Assembly (NCBI RefSeq): GCF_028561335.1
Contig: NZ_JAQQTG010000013.1
Location: 18,524 to 82,523 of the forward strand
Origin: Aequorivita todarodis
Lineage (GTDB): Bacteria > Bacteroidota > Bacteroidia > Flavobacteriales > Flavobacteriaceae
DNA length: 64,000 bases
Reading direction: 5' to 3'
This document shows positions 7,371-15,613 of this stretch, in pieces. A program made the position numbers and the translations under genes. The notes under the pieces are model-generated. The model worked only from the letters and a program-made list of their open reading frames with translations, ran no database searches and had not been told where the DNA came from. How positions within the stretch are numbered: position 1 is the stretch's first letter; each line of letters opens with the position of its first letter.

Positions 7371-8750
7371 GTGTACGCAATTTTAGACATAGAGACCACG
7401 GGTGGAAAATACAATGAGGAAGGCATTACCGAAATTGCAATTTACAAATTTGACGGCCATAAAATCGTGGACCAGTTTTCAAGTTTAATCAATCCCGAAA
7501 AGCCCATCCAGCCATTTGTTGTGAACCTAACGGGCATAAATAATGAAATGCTCCGGCATGCGCCCAAGTTTTACGAAGTGGCCAAACGCATCATCGAAAT
7601 TACCGATGGCTGCATTATGGTGGCGCACAACGCCCTTTTCGACAATAGAATCCTTACCACCGAATTTGACCGATTGGGCTACCCGTTTGAAAAGGAAACC
7701 CTTTGTACCGTGGAGCTCGCAAAAAAGTTGATACCCGATATGCCTTCGTACAGTTTGGGAAAATTGGTGCGTTCGCTCGGGATTCCGTTAAGCGACCGCC
7801 ACCGCGCCCAGGGCGATGCAAAGGCTACCGTGGCACTTTTTAAAATGCTGTTGGCAAAGGACACTTCCAAAGAAATAATTACCGAGACACTTCGGAAAGA
7901 CCCAAAGCGACAAATGGAGCCGAAACTTCTCGATATTATTGAAAATGTTCCCTCTGAAACGGGTGTGTATTATATGCACAACGACGCCGGAAACATAATT
8001 TACATCGGCAAAAGCAAAAACATCAAAAAAAGGTTGATGCAGCATTTTACAAGCGACAACCGCAAATCGAAAAAAATTCAGTTGGAAGTAAAATCGGTCA
8101 CTTTTGAAAAAACAGGAAGCGAACTGATTGCCCTTTTGAAAGAATCTGAAGAAATTAAACAGAACAAACCCCTATTTAACCGGGCGTTACGCCGTACGCT
8201 GTTTACGCATCAGCTTATTAGCTTTGTGGACGAAAACGGTTATATAAACTTAAAAATTGAAAAAGCGGACGGCAGGAAAAAAGCCATTACCACGTTCAGC
8301 AATTATCAGCAGGCAAGGTCGGCACTTTTCAAAATAACAGAGGAAAACCAGCTGTGCCAAAAATTGACGGGGCTTTACGACACCAAAAAACAATGTTTCA
8401 ATTATACCATAAAAGAGTGCTACGGCGCTTGCATAAACAAGGAACCAGTTGCCGAATATAACAACCGCGTTCAGGCATTTTTGGAAAAGTGCAGTTACGA
8501 AAACCAAAATATGCTCATTATAGATCGCGGTAGGGAAATTGAAGAACGTTCGGTGATTTTGATTGAAAACGGAATTTATAAAGGGTATGGTTTTTACAAT
8601 CTGAATTACCAGATAAACAATCCGGAAATTCTGAAATCCATCATCAACCCGATGCAGAACAACCGCGATGCGCAGCACATTATTCAAAGTTATCTTCGAA
8701 GAAAAAAAGTGCTGAAAACGGTAAACCTTTCAACCAATACGGTTATTTAG
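7371..8750 (+). CDS. DEDDh exonuclease fused to GIY-YIG nuclease domain
   Basis: 459 residues. The start is GTG ('MYAILDIETTG'). Residues 1-165 are a DnaQ-type 3'-5' exonuclease with Asp6/Glu8, 'HNALFDNRIL' (Asp91) and 'HRAQGDAKAT' (His144, Asp149), the DEDDh set. Residues ~195-280 are a UvrC/Cho-like GIY-YIG endonuclease: 'ETGVYYMHNDAGNIIYIGKS' with the conserved Arg221 in 'KKRLMQHF'. The C-terminal ~180 residues are not recognised. This is the arrangement known from Cho-like proteins, pointing to DNA repair. It lacks the UvrC UVR and RNase H-like parts. Confidence 0.85.
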   Translation: MYAILDIETTGGKYNEEGITEIAIYKFDGHKIVDQFSSLINPEKPIQPFVVNLTGINNEMLRHAPKFYEVAKRIIEITDGCIMVAHNALFDNRILTTEFDRLGYPFEKETLCTVELAKKLIPDMPSYSLGKLVRSLGIPLSDRHRAQGDAKATVALFKMLLAKDTSKEIITETLRKDPKRQMEPKLLDIIENVPSETGVYYMHNDAGNIIYIGKSKNIKKRLMQHFTSDNRKSKKIQLEVKSVTFEKTGSELIALLKESEEIKQNKPLFNRALRRTLFTHQLISFVDENGYINLKIEKADGRKKAITTFSNYQQARSALFKITEENQLCQKLTGLYDTKKQCFNYTIKECYGACINKEPVAEYNNRVQAFLEKCSYENQNMLIIDRGREIEERSVILIENGIYKGYGFYNLNYQINNPEILKSIINPMQNNRDAQHIIQSYLRRKKVLKTVNLSTNTVI

Positions 8751-8789
8751 GCTAACATTGCTTATTTTTAGTCGTTCAAAAAAAAGATC

Positions 8790-9638
8790 TTGAAACCAAC
8801 CGATAAAAAATCCTGGCGTTACAAACTTCACGAAATAATCTACGAGGCCGATACGCCTATGGGAAGGCTTTTTGACATTGTCCTGCTTATACTCATTCTG
8901 CTGAGCGTTGTAATCGTAATGCTGGAAAGTGTGCGCTCCATCGATTTGGAATACCATAGACTGTTTTATGTAATTGAGTGGGTCATAACCATTTTTTTTA
9001 CCATTGAATATATTGCCCGCATCCTTACCGTAAAAAAACCAAGGCATTATATTTTCAGTTTTTATGGAATTATTGACTTTCTCTCTACCATTCCGTTATA
9101 TCTGTCGTTCATACTTGTGGGGAGCAACTATTTGCTAACCGTGCGGGCGTTGCGACTGTTGCGGGTTTTCAGGATTTTAAAGATAACGCGGTACATTGGC
9201 GAAGGCAACAAGCTGAAAAAGGCACTCATAGAAAGCCGCGCAAAAATCTTTATCTTCATATTTGCCGTACTTATCGTAGCCATTATCGCCGGAACTCTTA
9301 TGTATCTCATTGAAGGAGAAGAAAGTGGTTTCAAAAGTATTCCCGTGAGCGTATATTGGTGTATTGTAACCCTGACCACCGTAGGTTTTGGCGATATTGC
9401 CCCCGTTACTCCGGCCGGCCAGTTTTTGGCAACCATCATTATGATTCTTGGGTATGGCGTTATCGCAGTGCCAACAGGAATTGTAAGCGCTCAGTACGTA
9501 AGAAAGGCAAGTGATGATTATGTGCACGTAAACACCCAAGCCTGCAGAAATTGTGGAGTACAACGGCACAGGGACGATGCGAAGTTTTGCCACAAATGTG
9601 GTAAGGAACTGCATCCTGAAAATAATGCTGAAGCCTGA
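8790..9638 (+). CDS. Voltage-gated-type potassium channel with C-terminal zinc ribbon
   Basis: 282 residues, TTG start. Six hydrophobic segments are visible: S1 ~28-46, S2 ~58-76, S3 ~91-110, an arginine-spaced S4 'VRALRLLRVFRILKITR', S5 ~150-173 and S6 ~212-236. The pore loop 'TLTTVGFGD' (194-202) is the K+ selectivity filter. After S6 the cytoplasmic tail ends in a four-cysteine zinc ribbon (Cys252, 255, 267, 270). It acts in the inner membrane. The stop codon overlaps the miaA start by one base (TGATG), implying translational coupling. Confidence 0.9.
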   Translation: MKPTDKKSWRYKLHEIIYEADTPMGRLFDIVLLILILLSVVIVMLESVRSIDLEYHRLFYVIEWVITIFFTIEYIARILTVKKPRHYIFSFYGIIDFLSTIPLYLSFILVGSNYLLTVRALRLLRVFRILKITRYIGEGNKLKKALIESRAKIFIFIFAVLIVAIIAGTLMYLIEGEESGFKSIPVSVYWCIVTLTTVGFGDIAPVTPAGQFLATIIMILGYGVIAVPTGIVSAQYVRKASDDYVHVNTQACRNCGVQRHRDDAKFCHKCGKELHPENNAEA

Positions 9639-10555
9639 TGGCCGCACAAAAACCATTGCTTATCTGCGTTGTGGGCGCTACGGCCATTGGCAAGACTTCC
9701 TTGGCCATAAAGCTTGCGCAGGCTTTTTCTACGGAAATCATTTCGGCAGATTCGCGGCAGTTTTTTAAGGAAATGACCATTGGCACTGCCGTTCCGAGCA
9801 AAGAGGAATTAAGTGCCGCCCCGCATCATTTCATTCAAGATAAAAGTATTTTTGAAGAATATTCCGTTGGCGATTTTGAACGGGATGCGATTGCCCTGTT
9901 TAAAAATCTTTTTGAAAAGAACCAGGTCGTTATAATGGTCGGCGGTTCCGGCCTGTATGTGGATGCCGTGGCAAAAGGCTTGGACAGTTTTCCGGAAGTG
10001 CCTTCGGAAATAAGGGAACAGTTGAATATTGAGTTGCATGAAAAAGGCATTGAAACACTCCAAAATGAGCTGCGAAAAGCAGACCCGCGGTATTTCGAAA
10101 AAGTGGATATCCAAAATCCGCACAGGTTAATTCGAGCCTTGGAAATCTATCGCGCGACCGGAAAATCGTATTCGTCTTTTCTTAAAAAAGAAAATCCGCA
10201 AAGAGACTTCAACACCCTATTTATTGGTTTAACTGCCGAACGGGAACTAATCTACCAACGTATAAATCGTCGGGTAGATAATATGATTGAAGCGGGGCTA
10301 ATCGATGAGGCGAGATCGCTTCTTCCGTACAAAGAAAAAAATGCGCTGCAGACGGTTGGGTATCGCGAACTTTTTGAATATTTTGAGGGTAAAATTTCTT
10401 TGGAAGAAGCCATTTCAGAAATTAAAAAAAACACCCGAAGATTCGCCAAACGCCAAAATACCTGGTTTAAAAAAAACGAAGCCATCCATTGGTTTTATTA
10501 CGATACGGAAGTTTCAGAAATTATAAATTTCATAAAAGAAAAAAACGCCCTTTAA
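9638..10555 (+). CDS. miaA: tRNA dimethylallyltransferase
   Basis: 305 residues. It prenylates A37 of tRNAs reading UNN codons. 'VVGATAIGKTSLAIKLA' is the P-loop, 'SADSRQFFKEMTIGTA' the DSRQ-type substrate motif, 'VGGSGLYVDAV' and 'LQTVGYRELFEYFEG' are further family signatures, and 'NTRRFAKRQNTWFKK' ends the tRNA-binding region. Its TAA stop lies inside the loop/stem of the rho-independent terminator that follows. Confidence 0.96.
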   Translation: MAAQKPLLICVVGATAIGKTSLAIKLAQAFSTEIISADSRQFFKEMTIGTAVPSKEELSAAPHHFIQDKSIFEEYSVGDFERDAIALFKNLFEKNQVVIMVGGSGLYVDAVAKGLDSFPEVPSEIREQLNIELHEKGIETLQNELRKADPRYFEKVDIQNPHRLIRALEIYRATGKSYSSFLKKENPQRDFNTLFIGLTAERELIYQRINRRVDNMIEAGLIDEARSLLPYKEKNALQTVGYRELFEYFEGKISLEEAISEIKKNTRRFAKRQNTWFKKNEAIHWFYYDTEVSEIINFIKEKNAL

Positions 10556-10567
10556 AGGCGTTTTTTT
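10538..10567. terminator. Rho-independent terminator between miaA and the response regulator
   Basis: AACGCC-CTTTAAA-GGCGTT followed by T7 on the plus strand and preceded by an A-run, so it can act in both directions for the convergent genes. The miaA stop codon is in the loop. Confidence 0.9.
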
Positions 10568-10587
10568 ACACATATCTTAAGCTGTAA

Positions 10588-11304
10588 TTAATTCTCCACT
10601 TCGTTCTTAACTACCAAACGGAAACCTTCGCCATGAATATTGACTATTTCTACGCCATCATCCTTGCTTAGGTATTTGCGAAGCTTTGCTATATAAACGT
10701 CCATACTTCGGGATGTAAAGTAGTTATCATCTCTCCAGATTTTGGTAAGGGCGAGTTCACGCGGCATCAAATCATTCTTGTGAAGTGCCAATAGCCGCAA
10801 CAATTCATTCTCCTTTGGAGAAAGTTTTATGGGGGTTTCCTTGTTATAGGTCAAAAATCGCAATTTGGAATTTAAATGGAAATTACCGATCTGGAACTCA
10901 AACTGCTTGCTATCGGCAATGGAATCAGTAGCCTTTCTTTGAATGATCGCTTTAATTTTCATCAAAAGCACCTCGCTGTCAAAAGGCTTGTTTAGATAAT
11001 CGTCTGCCCCTACTTTATAGCCTTTCATCACATCTTCTTTCATCGCCTTTGCGGTAAGGAATATGATTGGCACATCCTCGTTTTTCTCGCGGATTTCCTT
11101 TGCCAACGTAAAGCCATCCTTATAGGGCATCATTACATCCAGGATACAAAGATCGAAATCGTCCTTTTTAAATTTTTCAAAACCTTCCATTCCGTTTTTT
11201 GCATGGGTTACGTTATAATCGTTCATGGCAAGGTAATCTTTTAGTACTGTCCCAAAGTTGGGATCATCTTCTACAAGAAGGATTTTTTTGTTTTCAGTTT
11301 CCAT
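10588..11304 (-). CDS. OmpR/PhoB-family response regulator (RprY-like)
   Basis: 238 residues. The receiver domain has Asp12/13 ('LLVEDD'), the phospho-acceptor Asp56 in 'CILDVMMP', Thr84 and Lys106 ('LNKPF'). The C-terminal winged helix is of OmpR type ('IKLSPKENELLRLLALHKN', 'RSMDVYIAKLRKYLS', 'IHGEGFRLV'). It lies four bases downstream of the histidine kinase gene and is its evident partner. The pair resembles RprX/RprY of Bacteroides; the regulon is unknown. Confidence 0.93.
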   Translation of the reverse strand: METENKKILLVEDDPNFGTVLKDYLAMNDYNVTHAKNGMEGFEKFKKDDFDLCILDVMMPYKDGFTLAKEIREKNEDVPIIFLTAKAMKEDVMKGYKVGADDYLNKPFDSEVLLMKIKAIIQRKATDSIADSKQFEFQIGNFHLNSKLRFLTYNKETPIKLSPKENELLRLLALHKNDLMPRELALTKIWRDDNYFTSRSMDVYIAKLRKYLSKDDGVEIVNIHGEGFRLVVKNEVEN

Positions 11305-11308
11305 AATT

Positions 11309-12868
11309 TTAAGATATTAAGTGTAGTTTTATTATAAAGGTGCTGCCTTTTCCCTTTTCGCTTTCCACGAATATTTCGGCATCGTGGTCGTCTAGGATGC
11401 GCTTTACATAAGCAAGGCCAAGGCCGTGGCCTTTTACATTGTGAATATCGCCGGTATGTTCCCGGTAGAATTTTTCAAATATTTTTTTCTGTACAGGTTT
11501 GCTCATTCCCATACCCTGATCGCGTATTTTGAGAATAACGCTATTTTTTACATTTTCGGAATAAATATCAATCTTTGGCGCTTCCTCAGAATATTTTATG
11601 GCGTTGTCCAGCAGATTTACTATCACATTGCTCAAATGTGATTCGTTGGCCAGGACAGCAGATTGGAGCGCTCCGTAATGGGTTTTTATATAGCCTCCCC
11701 GATCCTCAACGATCAAACTTACGTGCGAGATAGCTGCTTCAACAACATCCTGTAGATTGACGCGTTCCTTGGGCAAATCCAGTTCGTTTTTTTCAAGCTT
11801 TGAGATTTGCAATACGTTTTCAACCTGTGCGTGCATGCGCTTGTTCTCTTCCCGGATCATTCCCAGATAGCGGTCCAAAAATTCTTTATTATCCTTTACT
11901 TTCGGATTCTTAAGTGAGTCTAAAGCCAAGTTAATTGTCGCTATGGGGGTTTTGAACTCGTGGGTCATGTTATTTATGAAATCGCTCTTAATTTGAGAGA
12001 TTTGCCTTTGCTTGTATATCTGTGAAATGGCACTGGAATACGCAAGTATGATAACCGCCGTAAAAACCAATGATAGGATTGCCATCCCCAAGATGCTGTT
12101 CAATACCAATTTTTCCTTTTCTGAAAAATTAACATATAGCTGATAATTGGTATTGTTGTCAACATCAAAAAGAGGGACTACGTAAGTACTTCTATCATCG
12201 TATTTGAAATTCTTTGACCTCACTTTGGTTTCAAGGTTGTTGCTGTAAACGGCAAATTCAAACTTTGATTTTAATCCTCTTTCCTTTAATTCATTGTCAA
12301 TCAATGTTGTTATCAAGGCTGGGCTCACTCTTTTGTATATTGGTGTAAGCGATGTAATGTTGCTCACAAAACTTTCAAACTGCTTTTGCTCGTAGTCCTT
12401 CATTCTTGAAAAGGACACCATCCCTGTCTCTGTGGTCGTGGTACCGTCAATACCTTCAGAAATTCTGGTTTTGGTCTTTCTGTTTGTCAGCTTCTTAAAT
12501 TGGATACTATCTGCATCAGTATCTAAAAGACCCGAAGAAAGTTTATAATCCTGCTCTAAAATTCCATCAGTGAAAATATAGGTTTCATTGGTGGCCTTAT
12601 TCTGATATTTATACGCCAACTCAGTAAAACTGACATTATCGGGAACTTTAATGCTGTCAACATACGGAATATAAAGCTGATAATAGGCTTCGGTCTCTCT
12701 CAGTTTGATTTCCTTGGCAACGGACAAAAGGACTTGTTTGGCGTTTATGGTAAATTGGTCGTCCTTGGTCCGGTATGCGTTTGAAATCCAATAACCTTGA
12801 ACAAATACTATCCCCAATAATGAGAGGCTCATGAGCGCTATAAGCAATACAAATAGCTTTCTATTCAT
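11309..12868 (-). CDS. Sensor histidine kinase (RprX-like)
   Basis: 519 residues. Two membrane spans (about 5-26 and 256-280) bracket a ~230-residue periplasmic sensor region with no family I recognise. The kinase part has the H-box 'INNMTHEFKTPIATINLALD' (His303), N-box 'NLLDNAIKYSE', and ATP-lid motifs 'RDQGMGM' and 'GHGLGLAYV'. A -7 box ends only five bases before the ATG, so the mRNA may be leaderless. It forms an operon with the downstream regulator. Confidence 0.93.
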   Translation of the reverse strand: MNRKLFVLLIALMSLSLLGIVFVQGYWISNAYRTKDDQFTINAKQVLLSVAKEIKLRETEAYYQLYIPYVDSIKVPDNVSFTELAYKYQNKATNETYIFTDGILEQDYKLSSGLLDTDADSIQFKKLTNRKTKTRISEGIDGTTTTETGMVSFSRMKDYEQKQFESFVSNITSLTPIYKRVSPALITTLIDNELKERGLKSKFEFAVYSNNLETKVRSKNFKYDDRSTYVVPLFDVDNNTNYQLYVNFSEKEKLVLNSILGMAILSLVFTAVIILAYSSAISQIYKQRQISQIKSDFINNMTHEFKTPIATINLALDSLKNPKVKDNKEFLDRYLGMIREENKRMHAQVENVLQISKLEKNELDLPKERVNLQDVVEAAISHVSLIVEDRGGYIKTHYGALQSAVLANESHLSNVIVNLLDNAIKYSEEAPKIDIYSENVKNSVILKIRDQGMGMSKPVQKKIFEKFYREHTGDIHNVKGHGLGLAYVKRILDDHDAEIFVESEKGKGSTFIIKLHLIS

Positions 12869-12872
12869 ATTT

Positions 12873-12880
12873 CAAAAGTA
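12873..12880 (-). promoter_or_regulatory. -7 box of the two-component operon
   Basis: Minus strand TACTTTTG, an exact TAnnTTTG match, ending five bases before the histidine kinase ATG. No clear -33 TTTG at 19-base spacing. If used, transcription starts at or next to the start codon. Confidence 0.5.
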
Positions 12881-12954
12881 AGATTTTAACATTTAGCCAG
12901 TCGTCCATTTAACCAAATGTTAACAAAAGACAGGAAGTGCTATCCCACGAGGGA

Positions 12955-13530
12955 TTAGCTTAAAGATTTGTGGATTTTTTCAACTTTATCGCGGGTGGTT
13001 TTTAAGTCGATATTCTCAATAATTATGTCCGCAAGTTTTTGCTTTTTTTCATCGCTCCATTGATTGTCCATGCGCTGTTCAATGGCTGTTTTCGAGGTAT
13101 TATCGCGCGCCATCACGCGAGCTATGCGCATCTCTTTGGGGGCAGTTACCAAAATTACCAGATCACAATCTTTGTAGCTGCCGTTTTCAAAGAGTATCGC
13201 GGCCTCCTTTATTACATAGGGCGCTTGCTGTTTTGAGGCCCATTTTCTGAAATGCGCCGCAACTTTTGGATGGATCACTGCATTCACAGCTTCCAATAGA
13301 GATTTGTCATTAAAGATTTTAGCTGCAACAAACGCGCGATTGAGTCTTGGCCCCAAATAAGCCTCTTCTCCCAGTAACGCAGTAAGTTTACGGCGTATCA
13401 CCTTTGAGGAATCGGTAAGTTTTTTTGCCTCAGTATCCGCAATATAAATAGGCACCCCCAGCTCGGAAAACATTTTTGCCACCGTTGTCTTCCCGCTTCC
13501 TATTCCGCCCGTTAGACCTATTATTCTCAC
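12955..13530 (-). CDS. coaE: Dephospho-CoA kinase
   Basis: 191 residues. Last step of coenzyme A synthesis: ATP-dependent 3'-phosphorylation of dephospho-CoA. 'GLTGGIGSGKTTVAKMF' is the P-loop (8-15), 'YIADTEAKKL' the substrate Asp motif, and 'VIHPKVAAHFRKW' and 'DLVILVTAPKEMRIARVMARD' are family signatures. Here it follows the YbbR gene by 33 bases on the same strand. coaBC, two earlier steps of the pathway, lies 18 kb away. Confidence 0.95.
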   Translation of the reverse strand: MRIIGLTGGIGSGKTTVAKMFSELGVPIYIADTEAKKLTDSSKVIRRKLTALLGEEAYLGPRLNRAFVAAKIFNDKSLLEAVNAVIHPKVAAHFRKWASKQQAPYVIKEAAILFENGSYKDCDLVILVTAPKEMRIARVMARDNTSKTAIEQRMDNQWSDEKKQKLADIIIENIDLKTTRDKVEKIHKSLS

Positions 13531-13563
13531 TTTGATACCTTTTTCTCTTTTGAAGTTGAAGAA

Positions 13564-14514
13564 CTATTTGAATATGAAAAAATCAATTTTCTTGGGTTCG
13601 AAGACCACATTGTAAATGTTCGGAGGTTTTTTCTCAAGAAACGGCAGCATAAAGTTTTCCTCCTTATTTCTTTGGGAATAATCGCATACCAGCCTAAAGC
13701 TTTCTTTGGAAATGGTAGCAAAATCGGTTACGGATACGTCAAAAGTAATAGTTACTGCCTGTGGCACCATTTTAATATCCGTATCTGGCGGTAGGTTAAT
13801 CACCTCAACCGGCAACGTATATTGCCCCTGCGAAAATTCAGCGACATCAAGCGTAACCTTCACTTTATTGGGTTTGATTGAAACTATTTCGCTTCCGGGA
13901 CTAACAACTTTTGCCGTTTCTGAAATATTTTTTTCAACATCTTTTAGCGAAATCAGTTCTGTCTCGATTGTATGCATGTTCTTCAAACTGCCCGAAGGAC
14001 CGGATATTGTAACAGAATCTGGTGTAATTTTCACGCTATCTATCGGTTTAAAGCCGTTTTTAAATGAAATGGCCGTCTTTGCGATAACGCGCACTTTTTT
14101 TAGGACTATGGGGTCCAAATGAACATTTAGTTCATCAACGGAAAGGTTTTTAATGGCCAAATTTCTATTGAAATTGGCAGATACCATTCGTAAAAGTTCA
14201 CTTTTTGAAACCTTGAAACTGTCTTTTTCCTTTGTATAATATTTACCCACAGGCACCGTAATTGTGGGTTTTTTAAATTTATAGAAAAGTATTTCAAAAC
14301 CATTTGCGGCAAGATCGAAAGTAATATATTGGGGGTTATTCTCCGAGAGCGCAGCTGTTTCGGGAATATTTTCATAATTGATCTTGGCTGTCATCGTTGA
14401 AGTAAACTCCCTACTGAACTTGGTCAAAACCCAAAAAATCGTGGCAAGCAACAAAAACAGCAGAAAGCGGTTCACCTTTGCGTTTTTAGTGTTTTTAAAA
14501 AATCCCTTCGGCAT
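13564..14514 (-). CDS. YbbR-like domain protein
   Basis: 316 residues from the ATG at 14514; a TTG seven codons further upstream is less likely. A single N-terminal membrane span ('RFLLFLLLATIFWVLTKF') is followed by an extracytoplasmic region of YbbR-type beta repeats (for example 'IPETAALSENNPQYITFDLA', 'VTISGPSGSLKNMHTIETE'). YbbR proteins of Firmicutes (CdaR) regulate the diadenylate cyclase CdaA; whether this one does is unknown, and no cyclase is in the window. Confidence 0.8.
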   Translation of the reverse strand: MPKGFFKNTKNAKVNRFLLFLLLATIFWVLTKFSREFTSTMTAKINYENIPETAALSENNPQYITFDLAANGFEILFYKFKKPTITVPVGKYYTKEKDSFKVSKSELLRMVSANFNRNLAIKNLSVDELNVHLDPIVLKKVRVIAKTAISFKNGFKPIDSVKITPDSVTISGPSGSLKNMHTIETELISLKDVEKNISETAKVVSPGSEIVSIKPNKVKVTLDVAEFSQGQYTLPVEVINLPPDTDIKMVPQAVTITFDVSVTDFATISKESFRLVCDYSQRNKEENFMLPFLEKKPPNIYNVVFEPKKIDFFIFK

Positions 14515-14540
14515 AGCGGTTTGTTTGAATGTCAATAAAA

Positions 14541-15542
14541 TTAACTAAAAAATAAGGAGGGAAATTGTTTCCGGGGATCTTTCTTCAGAAGATTTATATA
14601 AAAACTGGACTTCAAAAAAGCCATTCCATACCCAAAAAACTGAACAAAAACAGCAGCTACGGAAAGCAAGCCAATATAAATTCTTTTGTTTTTTATTGAA
14701 GAGTCTATCAGAATCAACATTAAATAGAAAAGCAATGGGACCAAAAATAACGGATTGAAAAAGAGGGAACATAAAATAGATCCAACAACAAAAAACACGA
14801 ATACTGTTGGAAACCAGAATGTAACCTTTGCTGCGGAAGGATGCCATTGGTTTAAAATGGGGCGTACAAGTCCAAATTTTTTTACCTGAATATAAAACTT
14901 CTTCCAGGAAATCCGTCGTTTATGGTAAACAAAAGCCTTGGGCAAAAACGTTGTTTTATAGCCTGCCTTCAAAATGCGCTGCGAAAGGTCCGGATCTTCC
15001 CCTGGATGGATTTTTGCAAAACCACCCGTTTTTTCAAACACTTCTTTTGAAATTCCCATATTGAAACTCCTGGGCTCAAAACGATTTAGGCTGGCTTTAC
15101 TGCCCCGAATACCACCCGTGGTAAAAAAAGAAGTCATTGTATAATTGATAGCCTTTTGCAAAGGAGTGAAACTTTCATGGGCCGCATCTGCGCCTCCAAA
15201 ACAATGGTAACATGTTTTGTTCAGGAATGAATCTACCGTTTTTAAATAGTGCGGCGGCAACAAACAGTCGGAATCGAGAATTATGAAATAGTTCCCTTTT
15301 GCCTGCCCCATCCCAAAATTCCGTGAATCCCCGGGGCCGGAATTTTGTTTGAAATAATAGGAAATGGAAAGTTTTTCTGAAAACTGGCCCACTATTTTTT
15401 CAGCGGTTTCCGTGGATCCATCCTCTACCAATACAATCTCAAAATCTTCGTGAAAATCGAGCTTCGAAAAACTTTCCAAAAGCTCCATCACTTCCTGCGG
15501 ACGGTTATAGACGGGGATTATAAAGGAGTACATTCGTTGCAT
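14541..15542 (-). CDS. Family 2 glycosyltransferase, membrane-anchored
   Basis: 333 residues. GT-A fold start 'YSFIIPVYNRPQEVMELLES', nucleotide-sugar region 'VLVEDGSTE', metal-binding 'LDSDCLLPP' (DxD), and 'HPGEDPDLSQRILKAGYKT' (the catalytic ED motif). Two or three hydrophobic segments at the C-terminus (about 238-320) anchor it in the membrane. It probably adds a sugar to a cell-surface polymer; donor and acceptor are unknown. A second in-frame ATG at 15533 is an alternative start, giving a 14-base leader after the -7 box. Confidence 0.88.
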   Translation of the reverse strand: MQRMYSFIIPVYNRPQEVMELLESFSKLDFHEDFEIVLVEDGSTETAEKIVGQFSEKLSISYYFKQNSGPGDSRNFGMGQAKGNYFIILDSDCLLPPHYLKTVDSFLNKTCYHCFGGADAAHESFTPLQKAINYTMTSFFTTGGIRGSKASLNRFEPRSFNMGISKEVFEKTGGFAKIHPGEDPDLSQRILKAGYKTTFLPKAFVYHKRRISWKKFYIQVKKFGLVRPILNQWHPSAAKVTFWFPTVFVFFVVGSILCSLFFNPLFLVPLLFYLMLILIDSSIKNKRIYIGLLSVAAVFVQFFGYGMAFLKSSFYINLLKKDPRKQFPSLFFS

Positions 15543-15546
15543 TGCG

Positions 15547-15554
15547 CAAAGTTA
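15547..15554 (-). promoter_or_regulatory. -7 box of the glycosyltransferase gene
   Basis: Minus strand TAACTTTG, exact TAnnTTTG, five bases before the first ATG. Either a leaderless start or use of the inner ATG follows. Confidence 0.45.
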
Positions 15555-15562
15555 GCTAAATA

Positions 15563-15594
15563 AAAAAAGCCACCCACTTTCGCGGATGGCTTTT
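15563..15594 (-). terminator. Terminator of the first T9SS cargo gene
   Basis: Stem AAAGCCACCC / GGATGGCTTT with loop ACTTTCGC, T-run on the minus strand. The 32-base core is identical to the terminator at 17450-17478, showing that gene and terminator were duplicated together. Confidence 0.85.
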
Positions 15595-15613
15595 GGTATC
15601 AAATTTCTAAAAA

